In this document: piece by piece, positions 1 through 9,371 of the stretch
Layout: each line of letters opens with the position of its first letter
Numbering within the stretch: position 1 is the first letter of the stretch
NCBI GenBank assembly: GCA_028713055.1
Contig: JAQTOX010000003.1
Span: 1 to 50,472, forward strand
DNA from: Methylococcales bacterium
Lineage (GTDB): Bacteria > Pseudomonadota > Gammaproteobacteria > Methylococcales > Methylomonadaceae
DNA: 50,472 nucleotides
Direction of reading: 5' to 3'
Program-made: the position numbers and the translations under genes
The notes under the pieces: generated by a model
The model's database searches: none
The model's input: the letters and a program-made list of their open reading frames with translations, nothing else
What the model was told of the DNA's origin: nothing

Positions 1-340
1 GATTGCATTGGTTAGCGTAACGGTAGCCCCTGAAACGACGGACACTGCACCCGTGAAACTGTTTCCAGCGTTGGCTAGAGTAATAGCATTCGCATTGCCA
101 GCGGTTAAGCTGGTCGTACCTGCAACTGAAATGTTTCCAACTTGTGAAACTGCCCCCGTTGAGACAAGTGTTAAATTGCCGCCAACATTAAACACATTTA
201 ATACGGTTGCAATTGCATTGGTTAGCGAAACAGTAGAACCTGAAACAACAGACACTGCACCCGTGAAACTGTTTCCAGCGTCGGCTAGAGTAATAGCATT
301 CGCACTGCCAGCGGTTAAGCTGGTTGTACCTGCTACCGAA
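1..340 (-). repeat. Tandem 210-bp in-frame repeats in the exoprotein gene
   Basis: Bases 1-130 and 211-340 are nearly identical, giving a period of 210 bp, or exactly 70 codons. The units encode a beta-helix repeat with the core VAGTTSLTAG and ITLA.AGNSFTGAVSV. More diverged units continue toward 600. The array reaches the left window edge, so the copy number is unknown. Confidence 0.8.
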
Positions 341-3300
341 AGTGCGCCACTTTGTGAAATCGCGCCATTGGTGATGAGGTTGAAATTGCTAGTTAATACC
401 GATGCTCCCAACGCAAGTGCATCAGCATCCGTATAGGAAACACTGCCAGTATTCGCAGTTAACGAGACGACGTTGTTTGCACCATTTAATGTATAAGCCC
501 CCGCCGTTCCTAATAACGACAAATTGGTGGCGGTAATTGCACCTGAACCACTTTCGAAAACTGCTCCCGTACTGTTAAGCGTTACGGTATTTGTTCCCGC
601 AGCAAGTAATCCCGTAAATTCCATGCCACCCGTTGAGTTGAGTAACGTTAAATTATCATTGGTTGTAAATGCGCCTGCGGTTATTTTTCCTGTGCCATCG
701 CTACGTCCGATGGTTATATTTGAAAAACCGTTTGCAAAAATTGAAAAATCAGGAAGAAGCAATGTGCCGACACCGCCTGCAATACCAATGGTTGTACCGA
801 TAGTTCGTGGGGCAATTGTCAATGCACCAGAGGATTGAACTGTGGGTAAAGAATTCAATGTCATCGTGTCGTTATTGAAAACGATATTTGCGGTGGAACT
901 ACCGCTTACTGCATAACCAATGTAACCGCCTGTCGCCGTAAAATCAGGAGTAGTTGCCGCCCCAGAAGAACCAATCCCACCAGCAGAATTATAGTATGGT
1001 GAGCATCCAGTATTGTAAGTACAAGCAATGTCTGCGTTTGAACTCACCCATATTTGAGAATAGGCTGTGTAATATATCGGATTGTTACTGACATCATAAC
1101 CACTAATGGCTTGGTAGGGTGACCAACCGTACCAGCCCGAACCTTGTCCTCCCGCACTTCCGGCACCACCGCTGCCAGAAATTCCAGCTGTATTAGTGAG
1201 TTGTAAAGTACTTGCCGTCGAAGTGAGTGCGCTACTGCTCAATATAATGCCACCAGCATTACTGCCACCGGCACCACCAGTACCACCAAAACCGCCATTA
1301 CCACCAGTCGATGTAACGCTACTGGCGGAGACCGCCGTTCCAGCATTGCCGCCATTACCCCCATTTGCGCCAATACCTGTCTCGGTAATTCCATTCGCTG
1401 CAATTAAATTACTAGAAGTCAGGCTGATGCCGTAACCACCATTGCCGCCAACGCCTCCAGTTCCAGCAGTGGCACTGTAGCCGCTAATGCCACCAGTACC
1501 GCCGGCACCACCAGCACCACCTGTTCCCATTAGAACAATCTGGTCACTATTGATAGTGGCTCCATTCGCTTGAATTCCCACGCCACCGCTACCACCGCTA
1601 CCGCCAGTGCCACCGGTACTACCGCTAGCCGCGCCATTATTTCCTTGCCCACCAATACCGTTTAAATTGGTCAGACCCGTGGCAGTTAACGATGATGTGC
1701 CAAAATTTATCCCAACGCCGCTAGAAGAAGATGCACCATGTCCTGAAATACTGATATTAGAAGCAGAAATTACGGCGGTATTACCAATATAAACACCATC
1801 AAGATAAGTGCTATTTCCAAACGCATAACCATTTCCGACCGTTAAACCATTCCATGTTGACGTACCAGAGCCGCCGCCCATCCAAAGATTTCCGGTTGTT
1901 AAATTTACGCCCGTACCCACTTGAATTGAACCGTCACCCGTGCCATCAGAGTCAGACCAAAGAATAGTATGTAATTTGTTCAGTGATGCGGTGATACTTG
2001 TGCTTGCACTCAGAATGATATTTCCTGTTGCTTTCAATGTGAGCGTCGCATCTGTACCAGCCGTTTTTATAATATTCGAATTAACATTGATGTCGCCAGC
2101 TTGGCTATTTGTTCCACCTGCTCCCGTTGAAACAGTAACGCTAGTTCCTGCATTAAGTGCAGTTTCAATGGTTGTTGGTGTGATGATTGCACTGTCAGTA
2201 GTTGTCGTAAAACTTGGATTACCTGAGACATTTGTATCAGTTCCAGTCGTAATCGTGACATTATTTGGGTCAAGCAACCATTCGCCGCTTTTCCCTTTTG
2301 GTGCTGACGCATTAACTTTAATAGCAGCGGTTTCTAGTTTATGACCTGATGTTTCAACGAAACCACCATCACCCGATTTTTTACCGCCTTTGGCAGAAAT
2401 TTTTGCCGCCACTTTCGTATTTTCGTCTGACCAAACGATGACTTTGCCGCCCTTTCCTTCTGTTTTTGCATCAGCGTTGATTTCTACTTTTGCATCAACG
2501 ATCGTAGTTTTAGCATTGTGAACAGCAGGATTTTTACCTTGATAATCACCACCAATTAAAATTTCACCGCCGCCGGTTTTGCCACTCGCGCTAAGATGAG
2601 CATTTTCATTGACCAACACTTTGTCACCAGTCACGGTAATAGAACCACCTTTTCCATCGCCGCTGCTGACATCCAACGTACCTGAATCATGCGTCGTCCC
2701 ATCCTCTGCATCGAGTACGATTCGACCACCTTGATTTTTTAAGGCACGCGCTTGAATGATGCCGTCATTATTGACTACGGCATCCATTATCGAATCCGCA
2801 CTTTTAGCCGACATAATCACTGCGCCGCCGTCGGCTTGAATCAAGCCTTTATTTTCGGCAAGTGCGTTTAACGCCGCTTTATCGATTTTGACGTTAACTA
2901 AACCGTCGCCATTAAAATCCAAGCTGACTTTTTCACCTGCGGCAAGTGCAACTGTGCCACCCTCATTTTTAATCGTTCCACTGTTGCTAACTTGTGGCGC
3001 GACAAACGCAACTACGCCGCCGTGTGCGGTAATTTCACCCTGATTTTCAACGCGACCCGTGTGTTTAGTATTTTCAGTGAAATGATTTTTGCCATTTTTG
3101 AAATTTTCATCACTCAATTTTTGCGTGCTGGCAACCAAACCACCGACATCAACTTGCGCGGTTTTGCCAAAAATTACGCCATTATTGTTGAGCAAATAAA
3201 CTTGCCCATTTGCATTGAGTTTTCCTTGAATTTCAGTTGGATTACTGTCGTTGATACGGTTTAACGCGACGCTATCCGCATTGGGTTGTTTAAAATTAAC

Positions 3301-3675
3301 AGCGGCTTTTTCGCCAATGTTAAAGCTATTCCACTCGCCAACCATTTTTTCAGTATTTTGTTGAATGGTAAGCGTATTGCCGGTTTGGCTGATATTTCCA
3401 GAACCTTGGGTAATTTCTCCACCCGTTGGCAATTGTGTGGGGGCGGGATCAGCGTAAGCAAGCGACAATCCTAATAATGACACGCCTAAAATTTTGGCAA
3501 TGTCGAAGGGGAGCAATCGATAATTAGCGGTTAAATGAGACCATGATGAAATGTGGTTATTTTCGTCGTTTGCAGAATTCTTGTGACTGGCTTTGCAATG
3601 CCCTTTCGCCAGTTCAGAAACTACAATAAAAGCCTGTTGAGCTTCGCTCCAAATGATGCGGTAAATTTTATTCAT
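1..3675 (-). CDS. Two-partner secretion exoprotein, filamentous haemagglutinin type (C-terminus outside window)
   Basis: This is an open frame of 1225 codons from ATG at 3675 to the window edge without a stop, so the protein is partial. Residues 1-34 look like an extended signal peptide region (MNKIYRIIWSEAQQAF, then a KGHCKASHK stretch). A signal peptide follows, ending AYA before DPAPTQ. Next comes a TPS/haemagg_act domain with the motif LLNNNGVIFG, a variant of the family NPNG motif, and VDVGGLVAST. Later parts carry exoprotein signatures (GKGGKVIVWS, GEWLLDPNNVTI), a Gly/Ser-rich GGX stretch around residues 670-845, and beta-helix repeats of about 70 residues at the end. Such proteins are exported through a dedicated FhaC-type pore and act at the cell surface as adhesins or large exoproteins. 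The transporter gene lies 23 bases upstream. The effector C-terminus is not visible, so adhesin versus toxin cannot be decided. Confidence 0.9.
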   Translation of the reverse strand, partial: MNKIYRIIWSEAQQAFIVVSELAKGHCKASHKNSANDENNHISSWSHLTANYRLLPFDIAKILGVSLLGLSLAYADPAPTQLPTGGEITQGSGNISQTGNTLTIQQNTEKMVGEWNSFNIGEKAAVNFKQPNADSVALNRINDSNPTEIQGKLNANGQVYLLNNNGVIFGKTAQVDVGGLVASTQKLSDENFKNGKNHFTENTKHTGRVENQGEITAHGGVVAFVAPQVSNSGTIKNEGGTVALAAGEKVSLDFNGDGLVNVKIDKAALNALAENKGLIQADGGAVIMSAKSADSIMDAVVNNDGIIQARALKNQGGRIVLDAEDGTTHDSGTLDVSSGDGKGGSITVTGDKVLVNENAHLSASGKTGGGEILIGGDYQGKNPAVHNAKTTIVDAKVEINADAKTEGKGGKVIVWSDENTKVAAKISAKGGKKSGDGGFVETSGHKLETAAIKVNASAPKGKSGEWLLDPNNVTITTGTDTNVSGNPSFTTTTDSAIITPTTIETALNAGTSVTVSTGAGGTNSQAGDINVNSNIIKTAGTDATLTLKATGNIILSASTSITASLNKLHTILWSDSDGTGDGSIQVGTGVNLTTGNLWMGGGSGTSTWNGLTVGNGYAFGNSTYLDGVYIGNTAVISASNISISGHGASSSSGVGINFGTSSLTATGLTNLNGIGGQGNNGAASGSTGGTGGSGGSGGVGIQANGATINSDQIVLMGTGGAGGAGGTGGISGYSATAGTGGVGGNGGYGISLTSSNLIAANGITETGIGANGGNGGNAGTAVSASSVTSTGGNGGFGGTGGAGGSNAGGIILSSSALTSTASTLQLTNTAGISGSGGAGSAGGQGSGWYGWSPYQAISGYDVSNNPIYYTAYSQIWVSSNADIACTYNTGCSPYYNSAGGIGSSGAATTPDFTATGGYIGYAVSGSSTANIVFNNDTMTLNSLPTVQSSGALTIAPRTIGTTIGIAGGVGTLLLPDFSIFANGFSNITIGRSDGTGKITAGAFTTNDNLTLLNSTGGMEFTGLLAAGTNTVTLNSTGAVFESGSGAITATNLSLLGTAGAYTLNGANNVVSLTANTGSVSYTDADALALGASVLTSNFNLITNGAISQSGALSVAGTTSLTAGSANAITLADAGNSFTGAVSVVSGSTVSLTNAIATVLNVFNVGGNLTLVSTGAVSQVGNISVAGTTSLTAGNANAITLANAGNSFTGAVSVVSGATVTLTNAI

Positions 3676-3698
3676 AGCCGTATGTCGATTCTAAATTT

Positions 3699-5411
3699 TT
3701 AGAAAGAAACAAGAGTATTTAACAAAAAACGGTTGTCATCATGCTGACCAGAACTGTCGTTACCCGCCATACTGACCCCCGCATTTTCACCGACAGTATG
3801 CGCCCAAGTGCCTCGAATGGAAAAGTGATTTACATGCGCGAAATTGATGCCGATGCCGCTACCGTGCAAACTATATTCGTTACGTCCTGATTTGTTAGTG
3901 ACATCATTTTTCCACCTATTGTCATGCTGAACAATATAGCCCGTATCGAAAAAACCAACCAACTGCAATGTGCCAATATCGGTTTTATACGGAACATCGT
4001 AACGCATTTCAAAATTCGCCACATAACCACTGTCGCCACTTGCTTCGCCAGTCGGATACGCTCGAACAGCAGACGAACCGCCTAAAATAAATTTTTCAGC
4101 ACTACTCAAATTACCGTCTGCAAGTTGACCATTTGCCGAGGCGTATAAACTGAAGCTATCTGTAATTTTTTGTAACCGTGTCAAACTGAAATTATGTTTT
4201 CCGAAAGTACCTTGTGTACCGGCGGTTGCTTTATCACCGGCAATTTCAGCAGGCAATGATAAATCAACATTTCCCATCGTGGTGTCCGCAGAAAATTGAT
4301 TTAACCCACCGCCAAAAAAATGATCGAGATATTGCCCATTTAAACCAAGTTTACCGTTGTTAATTTGTTTTTGACTGGTGATGACTTTCAAACTGGAATC
4401 GTGCATTGCTTTATGTGTGTAATCAGCCGTTGCCCATACACTAAACACGCGAGAACGAATAAAGGGATAACTCAAACCAATGCCCATCGATTGTGCAACA
4501 CCTGCACTGTCGAGTTTTTTAAGTTCACGTCCGACGCTGTAATCCAAATAACTGTAGCGTGTATTGACTTGCAACCCGTCGTAACCTATCGGCATATTAA
4601 ATGCGACGCGACCTTGACCTAAATTTTCTGCCCCAGTGCCACCGATACTGAATTGCTCACCTTTTCCGAAAGCATCGTTGACGCTGACATTCAAATTACC
4701 GACCCATGTGCCGGTGTAATGACTGCCGGTATCATCGGTAGACACAGTCCCTTTGACTAAATCGCCTTCGTTTACGTTCAAGCCTAAACGACTGGTACCT
4801 GTTTTTTTACCTTTTTCTAACGTGGTTTTTGCTTGAATACCCGGTAAATCATTCAGCAATAATAGCGTGCGTTCTAAATTATCACCTTGCACCGTATCGC
4901 CACTAATGATGTAACGCATTCGTTCTTGAATAACATCGTCGTCAATTCGTGTACCGGGAGCGCGTTCGATGGTAATACTATGACCTTGCTCATCGATTTC
5001 TAAATGCCCTTGCGTAATCGTAATTTGGATATTGCCTTCAGTGACATCTTGTTTCGGCAAATAGGCTTTGGTCAACAACCAGCCTTTCACTTTCAAATGT
5101 TGACTAATACGGTCGGTGAGTTTTTGAAGTTGTGAAAAATCGAGACTTTGACCAATTGCATCAGCAACTAAGGCTTGTAAAACGTCATTACTTTCCAAAG
5201 ATTCGCCACCGGTGATGACAATACTTTTCACCACAATTGTCACCCCTTTTTCAGGGGCAACTAAAACTTCCGGTTCATAAATTTCAGGCGGCGGAAGATG
5301 CTCTATTTTTGGCGTATTTTGCTCTTGTTGACGCAGAATTTGCCCCGCATCGGGAACTTCAGCAGCGTATAAGCTAGATACAAATAAAGCGAGCAGTAAA
5401 AACAGAGGCAT
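3699..5411 (-). CDS. TpsB outer-membrane transporter, FhaC/ShlB/HecB family
   Basis: 570 aa, the usual size for TpsB proteins. It starts with a short signal peptide (MPLFLLLALFVSSLYAAE) and a Pro/Glu-rich linker. Two POTRA domains follow at about residues 55-210 (GVTIVVKSIVITGG; TEGNIQITITQGHLE), and then a 16-strand-type beta-barrel. The barrel carries the family signatures LGGSSAVRAYPTGEASGD (the VRGY-like motif of loop 6) and a C-terminal aromatic residue (NTLVSF). It would secrete the exoprotein encoded 23 bases downstream, recognising its TPS domain in the periplasm. The gene begins 30 bases after the 63-aa gene that follows the P-type ATPase, so cotranscription with the ATPase is possible. 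ATG at 5411 is the only ATG after the in-frame stop. Confidence 0.93.
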   Translation of the reverse strand: MPLFLLLALFVSSLYAAEVPDAGQILRQQEQNTPKIEHLPPPEIYEPEVLVAPEKGVTIVVKSIVITGGESLESNDVLQALVADAIGQSLDFSQLQKLTDRISQHLKVKGWLLTKAYLPKQDVTEGNIQITITQGHLEIDEQGHSITIERAPGTRIDDDVIQERMRYIISGDTVQGDNLERTLLLLNDLPGIQAKTTLEKGKKTGTSRLGLNVNEGDLVKGTVSTDDTGSHYTGTWVGNLNVSVNDAFGKGEQFSIGGTGAENLGQGRVAFNMPIGYDGLQVNTRYSYLDYSVGRELKKLDSAGVAQSMGIGLSYPFIRSRVFSVWATADYTHKAMHDSSLKVITSQKQINNGKLGLNGQYLDHFFGGGLNQFSADTTMGNVDLSLPAEIAGDKATAGTQGTFGKHNFSLTRLQKITDSFSLYASANGQLADGNLSSAEKFILGGSSAVRAYPTGEASGDSGYVANFEMRYDVPYKTDIGTLQLVGFFDTGYIVQHDNRWKNDVTNKSGRNEYSLHGSGIGINFAHVNHFSIRGTWAHTVGENAGVSMAGNDSSGQHDDNRFLLNTLVSF

Positions 5412-5441
5412 TGGAGATGTTTCGAATTTTATTTGTTGAAA

Positions 5442-5633
5442 TTAAGACGGCATTAAACCAACGTGCAAATTACTCAAATAGTTTTTTCTAAAGCTGCACA
5501 GTTTGTAATCGAATGGATTTTCGAGAGCTAATTTTTCCCACGCGGTTTGACGCAAAAGTCCGTTTTTTTGTTCTGCTTCTTTAAAAATTACGGGCGAAAT
5601 CGTGGTTTGTGCGTCAGTCATGTAACGATTCAT
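5442..5633 (-). CDS. Small hypothetical protein (63 aa) coupled to a P-type ATPase
   Basis: I do not recognise this family. The 63-aa product is soluble-looking and basic at its C-terminus, with no signal peptide or membrane segment (MNRYMTDAQTTISPVIFKEA...). Its ATG overlaps the stop of the upstream ATPase gene in an ATGA arrangement, the same coupling seen between other real neighbours in this window. That is the main reason to accept it as a gene. It ends 30 bases before the transporter gene. A role as an ATPase accessory subunit or regulator is only inference from position. Confidence 0.6.
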   Translation of the reverse strand: MNRYMTDAQTTISPVIFKEAEQKNGLLRQTAWEKLALENPFDYKLCSFRKNYLSNLHVGLMPS

Positions 5634-7669
5634 AACGTTCTCTCGATTTTTGAAATGGAATCTTGGTCAATAATCAATGGTTTTGCTGAATTCATTAAGG
5701 CAATAGTCAAACCTATTTGTTTGATAATCAACGTGTCAACAATAGTAAAGCCGAAAACGAAAACACCTGCGGCGGCAACAACACTATGTCCCAGAATGCA
5801 GTATAAACTTTGCCCCATTGTAGTTTCGAATTTTTTGGAATACTCAAACAAATTCAACAATTGATTAAGATTTTCAGACATCAAAATAATTTGCGCCGTA
5901 TCTGTCGCTACACTTGACGCACCTTTTAACGAAATCGAAACGTGTGCTTTTTTCAAAGCAATCGCATCGTTAATACCGTCGCCGATATAACAAACGGTTT
6001 TACCGTCTTTTTGTAGTTGTTCAATAATCGCTGCTTTTTCTTGTGGTAACACATTGGAAAAATAGTTTTCAATACCCAATGCTTGAGCAAGCTTGCGCGT
6101 TGGTTGCGCGTTGTCACCCGATATAACATACAAATGTTTAATCCCGTATTCGGTTTGCAAACGTCTAACGACTTCTTCTGCACCCTCTCTAAATGTTGGA
6201 TGTAATTCAATTGCACCAATCACATTATTTTCTAATGCGACCATAATTAGCGATTGCCCTTCGTGATAAGCGGAGTTTTCCAAGTCTATGAAATACGCGC
6301 CGATTTCACAGCCTTCTTTTTCCATAAATCGTTGACTGCCAACGTGCAAAATTTGCCCGTTCACTTTTACTTTTATACCGTAGCCAATAGTGTATTCAGT
6401 ATTTTCAACATCAAAAATTTCTAAATTGCGTTGTTCAGCTTCATGCAGAATTGCCAACGCAACAGGATGGTGTTGACGATATTCGGCGGTGGCGGCGTAA
6501 ACCAAAATATCGTCTTCATCCCACCATTTTTCGACGGTGTGAATTTGCCCAATCATCAGTTTCTCTAGCGTTAATGTCCCTGTTTTATCAAAAACCACCG
6601 TGTCAATTTTTTCGATTAAATCAATCGCTCTACCGTCTTTAATTAAAATTCCATTTTTCGAAGTCGCTTTTAAATAAGACAATGTCACAATCGAGCTAAC
6701 GACAGACATTCGATAACCAAAATGTGAATTTACAAGAGCTGTCGTACCGACTGCCCCCAAAATTGGTAATGATAATCCGCCCACAATCAGTGTTGGTACG
6801 ATACTTTTTCGCGTTAATTCATTTGCCCATGCTTGTTGTTCAGTTTGATAGTAAGCCGTTTGATTAAGTACATTGGCGACCTCAGATGCTGTTGTGAAAG
6901 CTCCCGTGTTTTCAACTTTGATAAATAGTTTGCCATTTAACAGCACTGTTGTTGCAAAAACATGACTACCAATATCTTTTTCAACAGGTTGTGATTCCCC
7001 TGTCAAACAGTGTTGATCAACACTTGCTGCACCATCGACAACGATACCATCAGCAGGGATTATTTCGCCTGCATACACCGCAATAACATCGTCTTTTTCT
7101 AAATGCTCAAACGGAATTTGCATCTCAACATCGTCGGTAACAACCCACACCGTTTTAGGATGTTGAGCAAACGCATCAATTAAGATTTTTTTAGAATCAT
7201 CTTGGGATTGTGCTAATAGTTTTTTACTGAATACATAAAAAAATGCAGCAAGATTACCTGCACCGTAAAAACCAAGAAAATAACACCCTATGTTAGTGAT
7301 TGAATGAATAATACTAGTATCAGAAATGCGATTCTTAATCGAATGACCCGCTTTAACAAAAGCAGGGATCGATACATAAATCCAACCCAATACGCTCAAC
7401 GGTAATAATGGTGCGTAAACTTTGCCAAATATCGATAATCCGAGCGATGACGAGATGATTACTAAGTCGGTATCAGTCTCTTTTTTTTCAACCAATTTTA
7501 GTGTATTCGCATCTTTGTCTTTCACAATAACAAGCGCATTATCACTCGTGGGTGCGTTTTGAAAAGATTGCATTAAACGAGCGTGACGATATTTTCGAGT
7601 GAAATAGCTCGCGCCACTGACAAGTAAAAATTCCATTAACATGAGTAAAAAACTCCAAAAACAAAACAT
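5630..7669 (-). CDS. P1B-like P-type ATPase lacking the CPC metal motif (ATPase 1)
   Basis: 679 aa. It has the full catalytic set of a P-type ATPase: actuator TGES (residues 223-226), phosphorylation site DKTGTLT (D361), the P1B-type HP dipeptide in the N-domain (401-402), and hinge GDGIND (563-568). Hydrophobic segments lie near 1-22, 70-105, 118-150, 288-335 and 615-665. There is no N-terminal heavy-metal-associated domain. The membrane helix before D361 should carry CPC or CPx 23 residues before GILIK; here the position reads FGYRMSVVSS. Transport is therefore likely, but the metal, or whether the substrate is a metal at all, is unclear. A second, related ATPase is encoded 2.8 kb away on the other strand. 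An alternative start at ATG 7642 has a better-placed GGAG. Confidence 0.85.
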   Translation of the reverse strand: MFCFWSFLLMLMEFLLVSGASYFTRKYRHARLMQSFQNAPTSDNALVIVKDKDANTLKLVEKKETDTDLVIISSSLGLSIFGKVYAPLLPLSVLGWIYVSIPAFVKAGHSIKNRISDTSIIHSITNIGCYFLGFYGAGNLAAFFYVFSKKLLAQSQDDSKKILIDAFAQHPKTVWVVTDDVEMQIPFEHLEKDDVIAVYAGEIIPADGIVVDGAASVDQHCLTGESQPVEKDIGSHVFATTVLLNGKLFIKVENTGAFTTASEVANVLNQTAYYQTEQQAWANELTRKSIVPTLIVGGLSLPILGAVGTTALVNSHFGYRMSVVSSIVTLSYLKATSKNGILIKDGRAIDLIEKIDTVVFDKTGTLTLEKLMIGQIHTVEKWWDEDDILVYAATAEYRQHHPVALAILHEAEQRNLEIFDVENTEYTIGYGIKVKVNGQILHVGSQRFMEKEGCEIGAYFIDLENSAYHEGQSLIMVALENNVIGAIELHPTFREGAEEVVRRLQTEYGIKHLYVISGDNAQPTRKLAQALGIENYFSNVLPQEKAAIIEQLQKDGKTVCYIGDGINDAIALKKAHVSISLKGASSVATDTAQIILMSENLNQLLNLFEYSKKFETTMGQSLYCILGHSVVAAAGVFVFGFTIVDTLIIKQIGLTIALMNSAKPLIIDQDSISKIERTL

Positions 7670-7728
7670 CGCGTCATGCGATGCTTTAGAAGATAAACGG
7701 TAGATGCGATAAGATGCACCAATGCGAT
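7667..7728. promoter_or_regulatory. Short repeats in the divergent control region of the ATPase block
   Basis: A 6-bp inverted repeat (CATCGC-GTCAT-GCGATG) covers 7667-7683, over the start of ATPase 1. The heptamer ATGCGAT occurs three times, at 7676, 7704 and 7722. This could be an operator for a regulator of the divergent genes, but the repeats are short and no regulator gene is adjacent. Confidence 0.25.
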
Positions 7729-8015
7729 ATTATTACAAAAATTTTGCGTCAAGAAACATTAGAATCTCCTAAGAGATTATTTTTTATTGCATTCACGAGT
7801 GTCGATGTATCCGCTCCAGACAAACCTGTTAACCAAATTACAGTATGCTTTTTGTTCCAACACGCCGTCATCCTCCCAAAAATGTATTTATATCAAATAT
7901 TGAGATGCAATTATGTACATTCACATGACAAGTGCAATTTATTTTTAGTCATTTTGAGGATGTCGATTTATACTAATCGCCTTTTGCTTTACGCTTTACA
8001 ACAAAAATAAATCGA
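7670..8015. other. Intergenic region between divergent ATPase-block operons
   Basis: 346 bases separating ATPase 1 (minus) from the 451-aa gene (plus). Apart from the short repeats at its left end I see no gene, RNA or terminator. A 98-codon open frame at 7714-8010 has no homology I recognise and no convincing ribosome site. The region must hold the promoters for both operons. Confidence 0.5.
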
Positions 8016-9371
8016 ATGAAATTACTACCTGCTGATTATCACTCTGGAAATTTAATCACCATTGACAATTATCATGATCGAAGTTTGATAAAGTCTATTT
8101 CCGTGTCAAAACTTGTAGCAACTCAAGAAGTTTGTGCCACCAATTTCTACATGAATACTTTCGACTTTTCACCAAAAGGAGAAGTATTTTTAAAAGAATC
8201 TATAACTCACATAAAACCTAAAGTAGTTTTAAAAGCATTAAAACGCGCCCGCCATTTTGTTGATATGGCTGACTGCCCCAGCTTTACTATCGGCAAAAAT
8301 GTAATATGTGAAATATGTGACAACACGACATCACCACGAATTGCCGCCTATACCGAAACTAACATCAACGATAACAAATATTACCTCACGCACCGCTTCG
8401 CCGGAAAATTTCATCATAAAAATTTTGAACACACACATATAAATTTAATATTTGGAATTTGTCTGTTTGACAATGAAAGCGTATTTCTTGTTAGTGAAGA
8501 TAACCAGAAACATCGTTTTTTAGATGTTGGAAATCCATCACTTAGTAAAATTAAAATTGATAAAATTCTGATTGATACGGATTGGACATTGTATGAAATT
8601 GAACTCATTACGCGTTTAACTCGTTGCATAGCAGATGCTGCAGTGTCATTAAAAGAGAAAACGACAGTAACGGTTAAATATAACATTCCCCGCGTTGAAT
8701 ATTATTGCTACTTACTTCAAAGTTTTGAATCTGGAAATATCAACATATCGAATTTACTTCAGTGGTTCGACGCGGTTGATGAACGCTACGAACGTGTTGT
8801 ACAAACCAGTATCAAAATGATTCAAAAAAATTTAAAGTTTGCCTCAATTGATATTATTCCTGCAAATACCTTTGGCGATTTGGAAAGTTTTATCCGTCAT
8901 AATGTGACTAGCGGTAAAATACCTTCGCTTCAGGATGCAATGAGATTGATGGCAGAAAAATATCCTTTGTGGAATAAAATTTTGAACCATTTCAAACCCC
9001 AAAATTTTGTTGATTTGACCCGTCTAAGTTACGTCTATGAATATATCTCTGCTGGAAAGTCAGTCAGTCGGCATGACGATACATTATGTTTAGCCATTGA
9101 GGCTTATCACGAATATCCGATATTAGATTATGCTAAATTGTACATAGAATCGGCTCACGCTAATTCGGTACACGTTCATGCTATGTATCCGATGAAACAA
9201 ATTGCTTTATATACTGCAAATGATGACGGTGAAATGATTCCGACTGGTCTTTACAAAAATCGTCCACACCCTAATATGCAAGACGTACATGGCAACATCA
9301 TTGATATAAAGCTAGAATTTCTTAAACTTTTCGATTGTCTCCAACCCAACTCCATTCAACATGCAAAATAA
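8016..9371 (+). CDS. Hypothetical protein (451 aa), first gene of the nitroreductase/ATPase operon
   Basis: I do not recognise the family. The 451-aa product is soluble-looking, with no signal peptide or membrane helices, and mixed alpha/beta in appearance. Visible points are a Cys pair (VICEICDN, near residue 97), several His-rich patches (HRFAGKFHHKNFEHTH; NSVHVHAMYP), and a predicted helical middle (YLLQSF...LLQWFDAVDERYERVV). Its end overlaps the next gene, the Acg-like nitroreductase, by 11 bases, and that gene overlaps the second ATPase by 4, so the three should be made together. The function probably concerns the same substrate or cofactor as the nitroreductase. That is inference from coupling only. 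Confidence 0.75.
   Translation: MKLLPADYHSGNLITIDNYHDRSLIKSISVSKLVATQEVCATNFYMNTFDFSPKGEVFLKESITHIKPKVVLKALKRARHFVDMADCPSFTIGKNVICEICDNTTSPRIAAYTETNINDNKYYLTHRFAGKFHHKNFEHTHINLIFGICLFDNESVFLVSEDNQKHRFLDVGNPSLSKIKIDKILIDTDWTLYEIELITRLTRCIADAAVSLKEKTTVTVKYNIPRVEYYCYLLQSFESGNINISNLLQWFDAVDERYERVVQTSIKMIQKNLKFASIDIIPANTFGDLESFIRHNVTSGKIPSLQDAMRLMAEKYPLWNKILNHFKPQNFVDLTRLSYVYEYISAGKSVSRHDDTLCLAIEAYHEYPILDYAKLYIESAHANSVHVHAMYPMKQIALYTANDDGEMIPTGLYKNRPHPNMQDVHGNIIDIKLEFLKLFDCLQPNSIQHAK

Noticed and set aside
8..3474. Several plus-strand open frames of 60-142 codons opposite the exoprotein gene.
   Set aside because: They are Pro/Val-rich mirror images of the repetitive minus-strand gene, with no ribosome sites or domains.
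7714..8010. A 98-codon open frame in the divergent intergenic region.
   Set aside because: No recognised domain, poor start context, and it occupies the space needed for two divergent promoters.
8016..9371. The C-terminal part (AYHEYPILDY...VHVHAMYP) faintly resembles a cyclodipeptide synthase.
   Set aside because: The catalytic tyrosine position is not conserved and no clear GxS start motif is seen; the likeness is too weak to name a function.
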